Positions 17,496 to 26,071 are shown, counted from the first letter of the stretch. The stretch: 64,000 nucleotides of DNA from Synechococcus sp. ATX 2A4 (GCF_024346375.1 NZ_JAGQCV010000010.1:60658-124657); one strand, 5' to 3'. Numbers and translations are program-made. The notes: generated by a model not told the origin, from the letters alone.

Positions 17496-18578
17496 ATGAG
17501 CCTCGAGAGCCACCGCGACGAACTGGCCAGCACCGCCTGCGCCCTGGCGGCCCGGGGCAAGGGGCTGCTGGCTGCCGATGAATCCACCGGCACGATCGGC
17601 AAGCGCTTCGAGGACATCGGTGTGGCGAACACCGAGGCGAACCGCCGCGCCTACCGCAGCCTGCTGGCCACTGCGCCCAAGCTGAGCGACCACATCAGCG
17701 GTGTGATCCTGTTCGAGGAAACCCTGTTTCAAGACAGTGTGGATGCGCTGGGTGAGCCAGGCGCGCCACTCGTGGAGCTGTTCAGCAGCCGCGGCATTGT
17801 GCCCGGCATCAAGGTGGACCAGGGGCTGGAACCGCTGGCGGGCGGGTTGCCGGGCGAGAGCTGGTGCACCGGCCTCAAGGGCCTGCAGGAGCGGGCGACC
17901 AGCGCCTATGCGCGCGGCGCCCGTTTTGCCAAGTGGCGGGCGGTGCTGAAGATCTCTCCGGAGGGATCCCCGTCGGATCTGAGCGTGCGCGAAAACGCCT
18001 GGGGCCTGGCCCGCTACGCGCGCACGGTGCAGGAGGCGGGGTTGGTACCGATCGTGGAGCCCGAAATCCTGATGGATGGTGACCACGACATTGAAACCAC
18101 TGCCGCCGTGCAGGAATGGGTGTTGCGAACGGTGTACCGGGCCCTGAGCCACTGCGGTGTGTTCCTGGAGGGCAGCCTGCTGAAGCCGTCGATCACCATG
18201 CCGGGCATGGCCTGCGCCACCCCGCCCAGCCCCGAACTGGTGGCTGAGTTCACGCTGCGCACGCTGGAGCGCACCGTGCCGGTGAGTGTGCCGGCGGTGC
18301 TGTTCCTCTCCGGTGGCCTGAGCGAAGAGGAAGCGAGCGTATATCTCAACGGCATCAACCAAGCCACCACACCAGCGCCGTGGCACCTGGGCTTTTCCTA
18401 TGGCCGCGCGCTGCAGCAGTCGTGCCTGAAGCACTGGGCCGGCCATGACGTGGCCACCGGCCAGCAGGCGCTGTTGGCCAGGGCCCGTGCCAACGGCCAA
18501 GCCTCCATGGGCCTCTATGTACCCGGCTCAGAACCCTCCGATGGTGCGCCTTTGTTTGAGGCGAATTACAGTTATTAG
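17496..18578 (+). CDS. class I fructose-bisphosphate aldolase
   Basis: The enzyme splits fructose-1,6-bisphosphate (and condenses triose phosphates) through a Schiff base. The 360-residue protein matches the eukaryote-like class I type: AADESTGTIGKRF near the N-terminus, KWRAVLKI, the Schiff-base lysine K230 in LEGSLLKPSIT, and a C-terminal tyrosine (ANYSY), which in this family helps proton transfer. Many cyanobacteria also carry a class II enzyme. The ATG at 17496 is the only good start. A 314-bp gap follows. Confidence 0.95.
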   Translation: MSLESHRDELASTACALAARGKGLLAADESTGTIGKRFEDIGVANTEANRRAYRSLLATAPKLSDHISGVILFEETLFQDSVDALGEPGAPLVELFSSRGIVPGIKVDQGLEPLAGGLPGESWCTGLKGLQERATSAYARGARFAKWRAVLKISPEGSPSDLSVRENAWGLARYARTVQEAGLVPIVEPEILMDGDHDIETTAAVQEWVLRTVYRALSHCGVFLEGSLLKPSITMPGMACATPPSPELVAEFTLRTLERTVPVSVPAVLFLSGGLSEEEASVYLNGINQATTPAPWHLGFSYGRALQQSCLKHWAGHDVATGQQALLARARANGQASMGLYVPGSEPSDGAPLFEANYSY

Positions 18579-18892
18579 GGGGAGAGGTGTGTTGTTGCTG
18601 GACTCTGGGGATTGCTTGGTGGATGGGTGAGTGGCAGGGGGTGGAGCCTCAGCCTGCGAGAGGAAGCCGCCTGCTGATTGTGTGAGACATTGATTCCCCT
18701 CAATTCCGCTTCACCCACCTGCGCTGTGCCTTTACAGCGCTGGTGGTGATGGCCGTGAGGACTGGATGTTGATGGTGATGGCGTCAGCTGTTGTTTGAGC
18801 CAGGTGGTAATCGGTGCGTATCCACCTTTCTTGGCTGTGATGGCAAGCGTCATTCCAAAGCCTAGAATTTCAAGGCATCCGTTGATCCAGCT
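18579..18892. other. intergenic region after the aldolase gene
   Basis: This 314-bp stretch drops in GC compared with its left neighbour. It contains one strong hairpin (listed separately at 18715-18746) and TGATGGTGATGG-type short repeats near 18770. I see no convincing gene; a minus-strand frame starting MTLAITAKKGG has no family resemblance. Confidence 0.5.
18715..18746. terminator. 12-bp-stem hairpin, possible terminator or structured RNA
   Basis: CCACC-T-GCGCTGT, loop GCCTTT, ACAGCGC-T-GGTGG form a stem of 5 plus 7 perfect pairs with one T-T mismatch. It lies about 137 nt after the aldolase stop and is not followed by a T run, so a classical rho-independent terminator is not certain. 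Confidence 0.45.
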
Positions 18893-19558
18893 GTGACTTC
18901 ACGCCATGAGCGCGGATTCCTGCATCGCTACTTCTTGGGAAACTCTTCCAAGCGCATGCATAAGTGGATTCACTACTTTGATATTTACGAACGACACTTT
19001 TCGAGATTCTGCAACAGCGCTCCTGTGATTCTAGAGATCGGGGTTTTTGGCGGCGGCTCTTTGGCCATGTGGAAGGAGTATTTCGGCGCCGGCGCAAAGG
19101 TCCTCGGGCTTGACATCAATCCCGAATGCAAGCAGCACGAGGGAGATGGCGTTGAGATCTTCATTGGCAGCCAGGACGACCCTGCTGTCATTGAAGACAT
19201 CCTCAGTAGGCACCCAAGAATCGATATTGTCTTGGATGATGGCAGCCATATGATGCGCCACATGATCGCCTCGTTTGAATTGCTCTATGAGCGCATTCAT
19301 GCCAGAGGCGTCTACATGGTGGAAGATACGCACACCTGCTACTGGGATGAGTATGGAGGTGGGTTGGGCAGGCAGGGAAGTTTTATTGAGTATGCAAAAG
19401 GAAAAATTGATGAGATCAATGCCGTGCATGCGCGAGGTGTCCTGCCAATTTCCTCGTTCACTCGCATCACTGATTGCATCTCAATCTATGACAGCATTAT
19501 TGTCTTTGAGAAGCGTTCTCAGGGATCCAGGCAGGCGCCGGTTACTGGGCCATTGTGA
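18893..19558 (+). CDS. class I SAM-dependent methyltransferase, possibly horizontally acquired
   Basis: The 221-residue protein has the SAM-binding motif I (VILEIGVFGGGSLAMW), an acidic motif II (VLGLDINPECK), the D-D-G-S-H motif (IVLDDGSHMM) and YMVEDTHTCYW. The combination resembles small O-methyltransferases related to the cephalosporin-hydroxylase/demethylmacrocin methyltransferase group, often found with glycan or macrolide genes. The substrate is unknown. Its GC content and codon use (many A/T-ending codons) differ visibly from flanking genes. The start is GTG at 18893; no ribosome site is obvious. No pathway partner is adjacent. Confidence 0.75.
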   Translation: MTSRHERGFLHRYFLGNSSKRMHKWIHYFDIYERHFSRFCNSAPVILEIGVFGGGSLAMWKEYFGAGAKVLGLDINPECKQHEGDGVEIFIGSQDDPAVIEDILSRHPRIDIVLDDGSHMMRHMIASFELLYERIHARGVYMVEDTHTCYWDEYGGGLGRQGSFIEYAKGKIDEINAVHARGVLPISSFTRITDCISIYDSIIVFEKRSQGSRQAPVTGPL

Positions 19559-19609
19559 ATTCTCGCCTCCCGCCCATACAATCCAGCTTCCGGCTTTAAC
19601 GGTGCAAGC

Positions 19610-20314
19610 GTGAGTCTGCTGCTGATCTTGGTGGCGATCGGCCTGGTCGACAGTTTGTCGATGATTCCGTTGGCCCTGTTGCCCATGACGGTGGCGCTCG
19701 GCGGCCGCCGTCCTGCGGCCCTCGCGGGTTCGTTTGTGGTGGGGGTTTATGTGGTGTATTTCTGCTGCGGCCTTTTGTTGTTGTTGGGTGCTGAAGCCTT
19801 CACGGCGCGCTTTGGCGCAGGCCTCGCGCGCCTCTGGAACCAACCTGAGGCACTGGAGCTGGTGATTCAGATCCTGGTGGGGCTGTTGCTGCTGGTCTCG
19901 CCCTGGCTCATGCGGCGATCAAGCCCCGCCACACCGCAGGAAGCGCCTACGGCCGGCAGTTCTCCTGCGGCCATGGCGTTGCTCGGGGGCACCCTGGTGT
20001 TGTTGGGCATCCCGGGGGCCGTGCCCTACCTGGCCGCTGTGGAGCGGATCGTGCACCAAAACCCGCAGGGGTTTGCTGCCATCGCCTATCTGCTCTTTTA
20101 CAACCTCATCTTTGTGCTGCCCTTGCTGAGCCTGATCGGCCTGCGCTTCCTCTTTCCGCAACGGGCCGGCAAGATCTTTCAGTCGTTGGCAACGCTCAGT
20201 TTGTCGGTGTTGCCGAAACTCACCGCGGTGGCGGTGGTGGCGCTCGGCCTGGTGCTGGTGGCCGATGGCATCGGTTGGTTCCTGGGCCATCCGCTGCTGC
20301 CGGTGTCCACCTAA
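19610..20314 (+). CDS. GAP/Sap family (LysE-like) integral membrane protein
   Basis: The 234-residue protein has about six hydrophobic helices in two groups separated by a short hydrophilic linker (RRSSPATPQEAPTAG). The N-terminal LVAIGLVDSLSMIPLALLPMTVALGG and the GIPGAVPYLAAVERI segment resemble the GAP/sulfolipid-addressing protein family, a LysE-fold group. The start is GTG at 19610. It converges on the nucleoside-transporter gene with a 19-bp gap. Confidence 0.6.
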   Translation: MSLLLILVAIGLVDSLSMIPLALLPMTVALGGRRPAALAGSFVVGVYVVYFCCGLLLLLGAEAFTARFGAGLARLWNQPEALELVIQILVGLLLLVSPWLMRRSSPATPQEAPTAGSSPAAMALLGGTLVLLGIPGAVPYLAAVERIVHQNPQGFAAIAYLLFYNLIFVLPLLSLIGLRFLFPQRAGKIFQSLATLSLSVLPKLTAVAVVALGLVLVADGIGWFLGHPLLPVST

Positions 20315-20333
20315 ACGTCACCCCGGATGGCGC

Positions 20334-21635
20334 TCATTGCGCCAACGAAAATCCCGTGAATCCACCCAGCAACCCTGCCACCGCACCGGTGAGCAGGCAG
20401 GCCAATGTGGAGGCCAGCAGCACGCGCCAGGCCAGCGTGCCCACCACTCCCTTCTGTTCGGGCGCCAGCGCACACAATCCCCCCACAAAGATCCCCAGCG
20501 AGGGGAGATGGGCAAAGCCGCAGAGCGCATAGGCGAGGATCACCACCGAGCGCGGATCGCTCCATTGGCCCGCCTGCAGGCTCCCGGCCAGGCTGACAAA
20601 TGCAGGCACCTCCGTGGCCACCAGCCGCAACGCCAACAGTTCTGAGGCTGGCAGCGCGTCGTTGATGGGCACCCCGATCATCCAGACAAACGGAACAAAC
20701 ACCCAGGCCAGCAGCGATTGCAGCGTGGCCTGCGGCTGGCCGACCCAGCCGCCCAGCCAGCCGATGCCCACATTGGCCAGAGCGAGCAGTCCCACGAAGG
20801 CAATCAACACGGCGGTGATGCCCAGCGCCAGCTTCAGCCCATCGTTGGCGCCCTGGGTGATGGCCTCCACGCTGCTGCCATAGCGCGCCTCCTCCAGCTG
20901 CTCCGGCAGCAGCGCCCGTGATTTGTTGCCGGTCAGCGGCTCCCGCGCCAGCGGTGCCGGCACCAGCAGGCGCGCCATCATCACCGCTGCCGGGGCACTC
21001 AGCAGGTTGGCGGTGATCAGATGGCCGGCGATGCCCGGGAAGTGGGGCTGGAGCACGCCCACATACAGCCCCAGCATGGTGCTGGCGATGGTGGACATGC
21101 CGGCAGTGAGCACCACCGCCAGTTCATGCGGCTGGGCTGTGGCCAGATAGGGGCGAATCGTGAGCATCGATTCAATCCCCACGAACACATTGCTGGCGGC
21201 CACGGTGGCCTCCACGCCTGTGATTCCCAGACTCCGGCGAAAGAAGCGAGCCAGGGTGTGAATCACCCTCTGCATCACCCCCAGGTGATAGAGCAGGGCC
21301 GTGAGAGCCGCGAAAAAAATAGCAATCGGAAAGGCCTGGAAGGCGAGGATCAGGCCCAGGCTGCCCTGTTCGCCTGCAGGCACCGCCAGCGGACCAAATA
21401 CGAATTCAGCCCCCGTGCGGGCAGGCGCCAGCAGCGCCACCACCGCCCCATTCAGCCAGGAAAACACCACACGGCCGAACGCCAGCTGAAACAGCAGCAC
21501 ACCAAGCCCCAGCTGAGTGGCCAGGGCCACTCCGATCAGCCGCCAGGGCGTGGCCCGCCGATCCTGAGAGAACGCCCATGCCACCAGCAGCAGCAGTGCG
21601 ATTCCCAGACTTCCGCGCACGGTCTGCCAGAGCAT
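20334..21635 (-). CDS. NupC/CNT-type concentrative nucleoside transporter
   Basis: The 433-residue membrane protein has the CNT layout: an N-terminal nucleoside-recognition part with LARFFRRSLGITGVEATVAASNVFVGIESML, a gate-type domain, and a C-terminal part with ALCGFAHLPSLGIFVGGLCALAP. CNT proteins import nucleosides with sodium or protons. No nucleoside-salvage gene is adjacent. Confidence 0.9.
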   Translation of the reverse strand: MLWQTVRGSLGIALLLLVAWAFSQDRRATPWRLIGVALATQLGLGVLLFQLAFGRVVFSWLNGAVVALLAPARTGAEFVFGPLAVPAGEQGSLGLILAFQAFPIAIFFAALTALLYHLGVMQRVIHTLARFFRRSLGITGVEATVAASNVFVGIESMLTIRPYLATAQPHELAVVLTAGMSTIASTMLGLYVGVLQPHFPGIAGHLITANLLSAPAAVMMARLLVPAPLAREPLTGNKSRALLPEQLEEARYGSSVEAITQGANDGLKLALGITAVLIAFVGLLALANVGIGWLGGWVGQPQATLQSLLAWVFVPFVWMIGVPINDALPASELLALRLVATEVPAFVSLAGSLQAGQWSDPRSVVILAYALCGFAHLPSLGIFVGGLCALAPEQKGVVGTLAWRVLLASTLACLLTGAVAGLLGGFTGFSLAQ

Positions 21636-21945
21636 GGGCCTCTCGCCACGGCTGCTTGTTGCGGCGTCAACTTACGGCGGCGCGCCCATCCTGCGGCCAT
21701 GGACCCCGGTGAGCGGACCTTGGGGATGCATGCCTGATGCCATTCGGTGAGCTGCGCTCAATGCTGATCTTGATCCGGCGCTGATCTTCCCGCGATACCC
21801 ATCTTCATCAGTACTCTTCACCTGTTGCTGATCCTCACCCGATTCGGAACGACGGCCCTGGTGGTGTTGGGTTCTCCCCTGTTCGTTGGTGATGGCGCCG
21901 TTCGCCAGGACAGCCAGAATGCCGAAACGTTGACCAGAAGGCTGT
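21636..21945. other. intergenic region between divergent transporter genes
   Basis: These 310 bp separate the start of the nucleoside transporter (minus) from the cation transporter (plus). Short GCTGATC-type words recur at about 21760-21785 and 21828. A plus-strand frame from 21825 has no recognisable protein character. Promoters for both flanking genes should lie here. Confidence 0.5.
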
Positions 21946-22563
21946 ATGCCGGGCTGCGACTGTCACATCGAAGCGAAAAATACAGCAGAGCGCAGGACGT
22001 TGCTGAAACTGCTGTTGATCAATGGCGTGATGTTCGTGGTCGGCGTCGCAGGCGGAATCGTGGCGGATTCAACAGCACTGGTGGCTGATTCCCTGGATAT
22101 GCTGGCCGATGCGTCGGTCTATGCGCTGTCGCTGTTTGCCGTTGGCAAGGCGGCTCAGCACAAGCAACGAGCGGCCATGCTCAGCGGCCTTTTTCAGATC
22201 GCCTTGGCCGGGATGGTGGTTGTCGATGTGATTCGCCGCTTCGTCGGCGGAAGTGTGCCGGAATCGGGCTGGATGATGGCCATTGCCCTGTTGGCCCTGC
22301 TGGTCAATAGCTATGGACTGTATCTGCTCTCGAAGCACCGCAAGGATGGGGTGCACATGCATGCGAGCTGGATCTTCACGCAGAATGATGTGATTGCCAA
22401 TCTCAGCGTGATCGTGGCAGGGGGGCTTGTTGTGCTCCTCAATTCCCGGCTTCCAGATCTGATTGCTGGCTTCGCCATCGCCAGCCTAGTGATTTGGGGC
22501 GGGGTGAGCATCCTTCAAGAGGCCCGACGCGAAAAAGCAGCGCGAGGACACGGGTCGGCGTAG
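21946..22563 (+). CDS. short cation-diffusion-facilitator-like transporter
   Basis: The 205-residue protein has five or six helices. Its N-terminal CDCHIEAKNTAERRTL matches a group of short CDF-like cation transporters, in which a Cys-containing start precedes the first helix. Metal-site residues are visible in TALVADSLDMLADA and FTQNDVIANLSVIVAGG. The cytoplasmic C-terminal domain of full-length CDF proteins is absent, as is normal in this short group. The metal is unknown. A TetR-type regulator follows 95 bp downstream, but it pairs better with the SDR gene. Confidence 0.8.
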   Translation: MPGCDCHIEAKNTAERRTLLKLLLINGVMFVVGVAGGIVADSTALVADSLDMLADASVYALSLFAVGKAAQHKQRAAMLSGLFQIALAGMVVVDVIRRFVGGSVPESGWMMAIALLALLVNSYGLYLLSKHRKDGVHMHASWIFTQNDVIANLSVIVAGGLVVLLNSRLPDLIAGFAIASLVIWGGVSILQEARREKAARGHGSA

Positions 22564-22658
22564 TCAGGTCCCCTCTGAGGTGGCCCTCCAAGCAGCCCGA
22601 CGTGTCGCTTGGCCGTGCGGCCCCTGGTGGCCAGGGGATTCATGGCATGATGCTCGTC

Positions 22659-23297
22659 ATGCGATACCCCGTGGGCCACAAGCAAGCCGTGCGTGAGCGC
22701 ATCCTTCAGGCGGCGGCGGCTGAACTGCGCCGCCAGGGGCTTTCGGGCATCGGCATCCCGGCGCTGATGCAACGCGCTGGCCTCACCCATGGCGCCTTCT
22801 ACGCCCATTTCCCCAACCGCGACACCCTGGTGGCCGAGGCCATCCGCACGGCGGCCGCTGCCAGTGCGGCAGGGCCGCTCGCTGATGCCCACTCTCTGGA
22901 GCAGTGTCTGGCGGCCTATCTTTCGCCCGAGCACCTGAGCCACCCGGAGCGCGGTTGCGTGATTGCGGCACTCGGGGGCGAGGGGACCCGCCAACCGGCG
23001 CCCGTGCGCGCTGCCTTTGCGGAGGCGGTCCGTGGGTTGCTGGCAGCCATCGAGCGCAAGTTGCACCCGCGCCCGGCCCCGCCCGCGCCCGCCCCCTCCC
23101 CGGCGCCCAGCGATGAAACGCCCAGCGGTGACACCCCCAGCGATGAGGCGTTGCGGCTGGTGTCGGCGATGGTGGGCGCGGTGCTGCTGGCCCGCCTGGT
23201 AGACGATCCCGCCCTGGCGCGGCGGTTGCTCGCCGCCACCGCTTGCCCCACGGGCGGCGGAACCACGCAGCTGGAGGTGGCAGACCCCCACTCCTGA
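22659..23297 (+). CDS. TetR family transcriptional regulator
   Basis: The 212-residue protein begins MRYPVGHKQAVRERIL, the usual start in the family; ATGs at 22647 and 22650 are alternatives. The helix-turn-helix is clear (GLSGIGIPALMQRAGLTHGAFYAHFPNRDTLVAEAI). The ligand domain is Ala-rich and carries a Pro/Asp/Ser insertion (about residues 145-165) with imitation repeats of PSDETPSGDTPSDE. A short-chain dehydrogenase follows 200 bp downstream on the same strand. TetR-SDR pairs of this kind often respond to electrophiles or hydrophobic compounds; that is inference. Confidence 0.9.
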   Translation: MRYPVGHKQAVRERILQAAAAELRRQGLSGIGIPALMQRAGLTHGAFYAHFPNRDTLVAEAIRTAAAASAAGPLADAHSLEQCLAAYLSPEHLSHPERGCVIAALGGEGTRQPAPVRAAFAEAVRGLLAAIERKLHPRPAPPAPAPSPAPSDETPSGDTPSDEALRLVSAMVGAVLLARLVDDPALARRLLAATACPTGGGTTQLEVADPHS

Positions 23298-23497
23298 GGG
23301 CCCGAGCCCCCGCCCGGCTTCCCTTGCTGCAGCAAGACCTCGTGTGACCAGATTGCATGATGCTCAACATCGCTAAAGCCACCGCCCTGGCCCGCACCTC
23401 GGGTGCATCACCTCGACGGCATCACCCCGCCTCCATCGCACCGCCTCCATCGCCACGTCTCCATCACCCCGCGCTCCTCTTCATCCGTTTTGCACCC

Positions 23498-24307
23498 ATG
23501 ACACCCGCCCGCACCGCCCATCAACAGCGTTTCCTGCACCGCTATGGCCCCTGGGCCGTGGTAACGGGGGCCTCCTCCGGCATCGGCCGTGCCCTCGCCG
23601 GCCGCCTGGCGGAGGCGGGGCTGAACCTGGTGCTCGTGGCCCGCAGCCGCCCGCTGCTCGAGGCCCTCGCGGCTCAGCTCAGCTCCCGGCACAGCGTGCA
23701 GGTGAGCGTCCTTGATCTGGATCTGGCGCGCGACGACCAGCTCGCCGAGCTTCGTGCCGCCACGGACCACCGGGAGGTGGGCCTGCTGGTGGCCGCCGCC
23801 GGCTTCGGCAGCTCCGGCCCCTTCCTCGACGCCGACCTCGTCAGCGAAACCGAGATGCTGATGGTGAATGGCCGGGCCGTGATGCAGGCCTGTTTTCATT
23901 TCGGAAGGCGCTTCCGCGCGCAGGGCCGTGGCGGTCTGGTGGTGCTCAGCTCGATCGTGGGCTTTCAGGGCATGCCCTACGCCGCCCATTACGCCGCCAC
24001 CAAGGCCTATGTGCAGGCCTTGGCCGAAGCGCTGCAGGTGGAACTCAGCGACTGCGGCGTGGATGTGCTGGCGGCTGCGCCAGGACCCACCCGCAGCGGC
24101 TTTGCGGCCCGGGCTGGCCTGCGCCTCGGCAAGGCCCTCGACCCCGAGGCCATCGCCCAGCCGATCCTTGAGGCCCTGGGCCGTCAGGCCACCATCTTGC
24201 CCGGCGCGCTCTCGAAGCTGTTGACCTACGCCCTGGTGCCCCTGCCGCGCTGGGCTCGGGTGCGGATCATGGGTCAAATCATGCGTGGCATGAGCAGGAA
24301 AGACTGA
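23498..24307 (+). CDS. short-chain dehydrogenase/reductase
   Basis: The 269-residue protein has the NAD(P)-binding GASSGIG motif, the VLSSIVGF serine segment and the catalytic Y-A-A-T-K (AHYAATKAYVQA). The C-terminal part (about residues 230-269, LLTYALVPLPRWARVRIMGQIMRGM) is amphipathic and may contact membrane, like DltE/YqjQ-type SDRs. The ATG at 23498 was chosen because the family domain begins about 18 residues later; a GTG/TTG-type longer start at 23357 would add low-complexity sequence. Confidence 0.93.
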   Translation: MTPARTAHQQRFLHRYGPWAVVTGASSGIGRALAGRLAEAGLNLVLVARSRPLLEALAAQLSSRHSVQVSVLDLDLARDDQLAELRAATDHREVGLLVAAAGFGSSGPFLDADLVSETEMLMVNGRAVMQACFHFGRRFRAQGRGGLVVLSSIVGFQGMPYAAHYAATKAYVQALAEALQVELSDCGVDVLAAAPGPTRSGFAARAGLRLGKALDPEAIAQPILEALGRQATILPGALSKLLTYALVPLPRWARVRIMGQIMRGMSRKD

Positions 24308-24357
24308 GCAGCTGCCCGGGTACGGCTGGCCTGGTACAGCCGACCCGGTGCAGCTGC
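24308..24357. terminator. long hairpin directly after the SDR stop codon
   Basis: Arms 24308-24328 and 24337-24357 are inverted copies of about 21 bp, with one single-base bulge in each arm, around the loop GCCTGGTA. The hairpin begins at the base after the TGA and lies between convergent genes, so a bidirectional terminator is likely although no T run follows. Confidence 0.6.
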
Positions 24358-24440
24358 CCCAGACCAGCCACAACGGAACAGCAGAACCCGCCTCGCTTCC
24401 GATCGGCCGTGCGACGCGGCACTTGCCATGGCGCAGCCTT

Positions 24441-24833
24441 TCAGCCCAGCCGGGCGAGCACTCCCACCAGCGCCATCACCAGCAGCACGATGCCGCTGAT
24501 GAAGCTGATCGCGAAGCCGGCAGCCCGTTTTTCAGCCGCCTGCAGGTAGCCCACGGCGAAGGCCACGCGGCCGCCCACCCAGATGAAGCCCAGGGCCGTG
24601 GCCACCGCTTCGTCGCTGAAGGCCACCGCCAGCCAGAAGCAGGGCAGGAAGAACATCAGTTGCTCCAGGGTGTTCTGCTGCACCCGCAGCGCCCGCTCGA
24701 ACGGCTCAGGCCCCACCACCGCGGGGGGCTTGACACCGTGTTTGACGCGGGCGGCGCCCACCAGCATCACCGTGACAAGAAAACCGGCCATGGCCACGAG
24801 GGTGACCAGGGCCGGCAGGGGAGACATCGACAT
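24441..24833 (-). CDS. MAPEG family membrane protein
   Basis: The 130-residue protein has four hydrophobic helices and the MAPEG signature (FERALRVQQNTLEQLMFFLPCFWLAV) found in membrane glutathione transferases and related eicosanoid enzymes. Bacterial members are mostly uncharacterised. A DoxX gene lies 26 bp upstream on the same strand, suggesting a two-gene unit linked to membrane redox or detoxification. Confidence 0.88.
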   Translation of the reverse strand: MSMSPLPALVTLVAMAGFLVTVMLVGAARVKHGVKPPAVVGPEPFERALRVQQNTLEQLMFFLPCFWLAVAFSDEAVATALGFIWVGGRVAFAVGYLQAAEKRAAGFAISFISGIVLLVMALVGVLARLG

Positions 24834-24859
24834 GTCCGCTCAGCGGGAGGACCCGATTC

Positions 24860-25414
24860 TCAGAGGGAGGAGGGTGTGGGGGCTGCCACAACGTTGCGGT
24901 TGAGCGGCACGCTGCCGGACACGGCCTGGCTGCCGGCGGCATCGGCCGCGAAGGCGCCAGTGGCTGACTGGGGCAGGCGGGCGCCGAGCAGGCCGCTGAG
25001 GATGCCGGCGTCAAAGGAGAAACGGCCTGGGCCGTTCAGCAGGATCGCCAGGCTCCCGCCCAGATACAGCACCACCAGTTCCAGCACGTAGATGTTGAAA
25101 CCGCTGGTGAGGATGTGGTGGTAGGCCGCCACGCCCATGGTTCCGGCCAGGGCCAGGGCGCCGATCGGCGTGAAGAAGCCCAGGATCACGCACCACGACC
25201 CGAGGATTTCTGAGAAGCCCGCCACCTGGGCGAAGAACACCGGGAAGGGCAGATGCAACGGCACCACGTAGTTGGTGGCGAAGGTCTGCGGATCGGCCAG
25301 CTTCTCCTGGCCGTGGTGGATCATCATCGCGCCGATGGCCAGGCGCAGGACCAGCAGGCCGGCGTTGGAAAGGAAGCCTTCCCGCAGGAAATAACGGGAC
25401 AGAAAGGAGGTCAT
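24860..25414 (-). CDS. DoxX family membrane protein
   Basis: The 184-residue protein carries the DoxX pattern: LLVLRLAIGAMMIHHGQEKLADP, then VVPLHLPFPVFFAQVAGFSEILGSWCVILGFFTP and a third block GFNIYVLELVVLYLGGSLAILLNGPGRFSFD. Four helices are predicted. The C-terminal 35 residues are hydrophilic and probably disordered. DoxX proteins are linked to thiol or quinone redox reactions in several bacteria; no substrate can be inferred here. Confidence 0.9.
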   Translation of the reverse strand: MTSFLSRYFLREGFLSNAGLLVLRLAIGAMMIHHGQEKLADPQTFATNYVVPLHLPFPVFFAQVAGFSEILGSWCVILGFFTPIGALALAGTMGVAAYHHILTSGFNIYVLELVVLYLGGSLAILLNGPGRFSFDAGILSGLLGARLPQSATGAFAADAAGSQAVSGSVPLNRNVVAAPTPSSL

Positions 25415-25791
25415 GGGAGCACCGGGAGCGGTGGTGGGGAACAGAGGGGGGGCGGCGCTGCGTTCAGAAGTGAACGCTCAGAAGTCAGCGGATCGGGGCA
25501 GAGGGGGGCGGACGGCGCGGATTCTGAGACTTGCCGGGCTGCCGGCGCCTGCTCAGAGCTGTCTCTGGGAAGGGCCGGAAAGCCCTGCGGCCCATAGGGC
25601 CACCGCGGCGGTGAGGAAACCGAGGAACACTTCCAGCAGGGTGAGGGTGGTCATGGACTTTTCATTTCTTTACACACGATGGCGCGGCAGGTGAAGAAGT
25701 GTGAGGAGACCGGCTTGTGGCCGCAGCTGGGCGCCGGCCCGCGCCAACCCACGTCCCACGGCAGGATGTTTACATTCCGCAACATCGGTTG
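25415..25791. other. intergenic region with one candidate micro-gene
   Basis: This 377-bp region lies between the DoxX gene (minus) and a plus-strand small gene. Apart from the candidate 33-codon frame at 25553-25654, only GC-rich sequence with short direct repeats (GAAGTGAACGCTCAGAAGTCAG near 25466) is seen. Confidence 0.45.
25553..25654 (-). CDS. candidate 33-residue single-helix membrane peptide
   Basis: The frame reads MTTLTLLEVFLGFLTAAVAL, then WAAGLSGPSQRQL. One hydrophobic helix spans residues 4-25, with a short polar tail. The size and layout resemble the tiny subunits of cyanobacterial photosynthetic complexes, but I cannot match it to a named one (PetL, PetM, PetN, PsaM, PsbM and others were considered by memory). 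No good ribosome site precedes the ATG. It could be chance. Confidence 0.3.
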   Translation of the reverse strand: MTTLTLLEVFLGFLTAAVALWAAGLSGPSQRQL

Positions 25792-26043
25792 ATGACCGTC
25801 GGCGAACTCTTCATCGAATCCCTTGCCACCGGGGTGATCACCCCGTCGGAGCTCGATTGGGTGGTGTCCCGTCAGCAGGGCTTTTCGCGGGTCGAGGAGG
25901 CCACGGCGCTGCGCCTCGGCCGCCTGCTCGACGACGGCGAAATCCAGCTGGGCTGCCGTCTCTTCCCCGCCAAGCTGCACAACGACCTGATCCGCCAGGA
26001 GTGGATCGAACCGCTCGGCCGCCGTCGCCACCACCAGCGTTGA
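25792..26043 (+). CDS. conserved small protein of unknown function
   Basis: The 83-residue protein starts MTVGELFIESLATGVITPSE and continues with LDWVVSRQQGFSRVEEATALRLGRLLDDG. It is mostly helical, with a basic His/Arg-rich C-terminus (RRRHHQR). I recall similar unnamed proteins in picocyanobacteria. ATG 25792 was preferred over upstream starts because the sequence before it lacks protein character. The AhpC-like gene follows 28 bp downstream. Confidence 0.65.
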   Translation: MTVGELFIESLATGVITPSELDWVVSRQQGFSRVEEATALRLGRLLDDGEIQLGCRLFPAKLHNDLIRQEWIEPLGRRRHHQR

Positions 26044-26071
26044 GTCCGCTCCCTCCCCCCTCGCCCCCGCC

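Noticed and set aside
18575..18853. Minus-strand 92-codon frame starting MTLAITAKKGG in the aldolase-methyltransferase gap
   Set aside because: Only the first 20 residues look protein-like; the rest is Pro/Ser/His-rich and crosses the hairpin, with no ribosome site.
21825..22088. Plus-strand frame ahead of the cation transporter gene
   Set aside because: It ends inside the transporter in another frame and becomes Arg-rich; the transporter itself starts convincingly at 21946.
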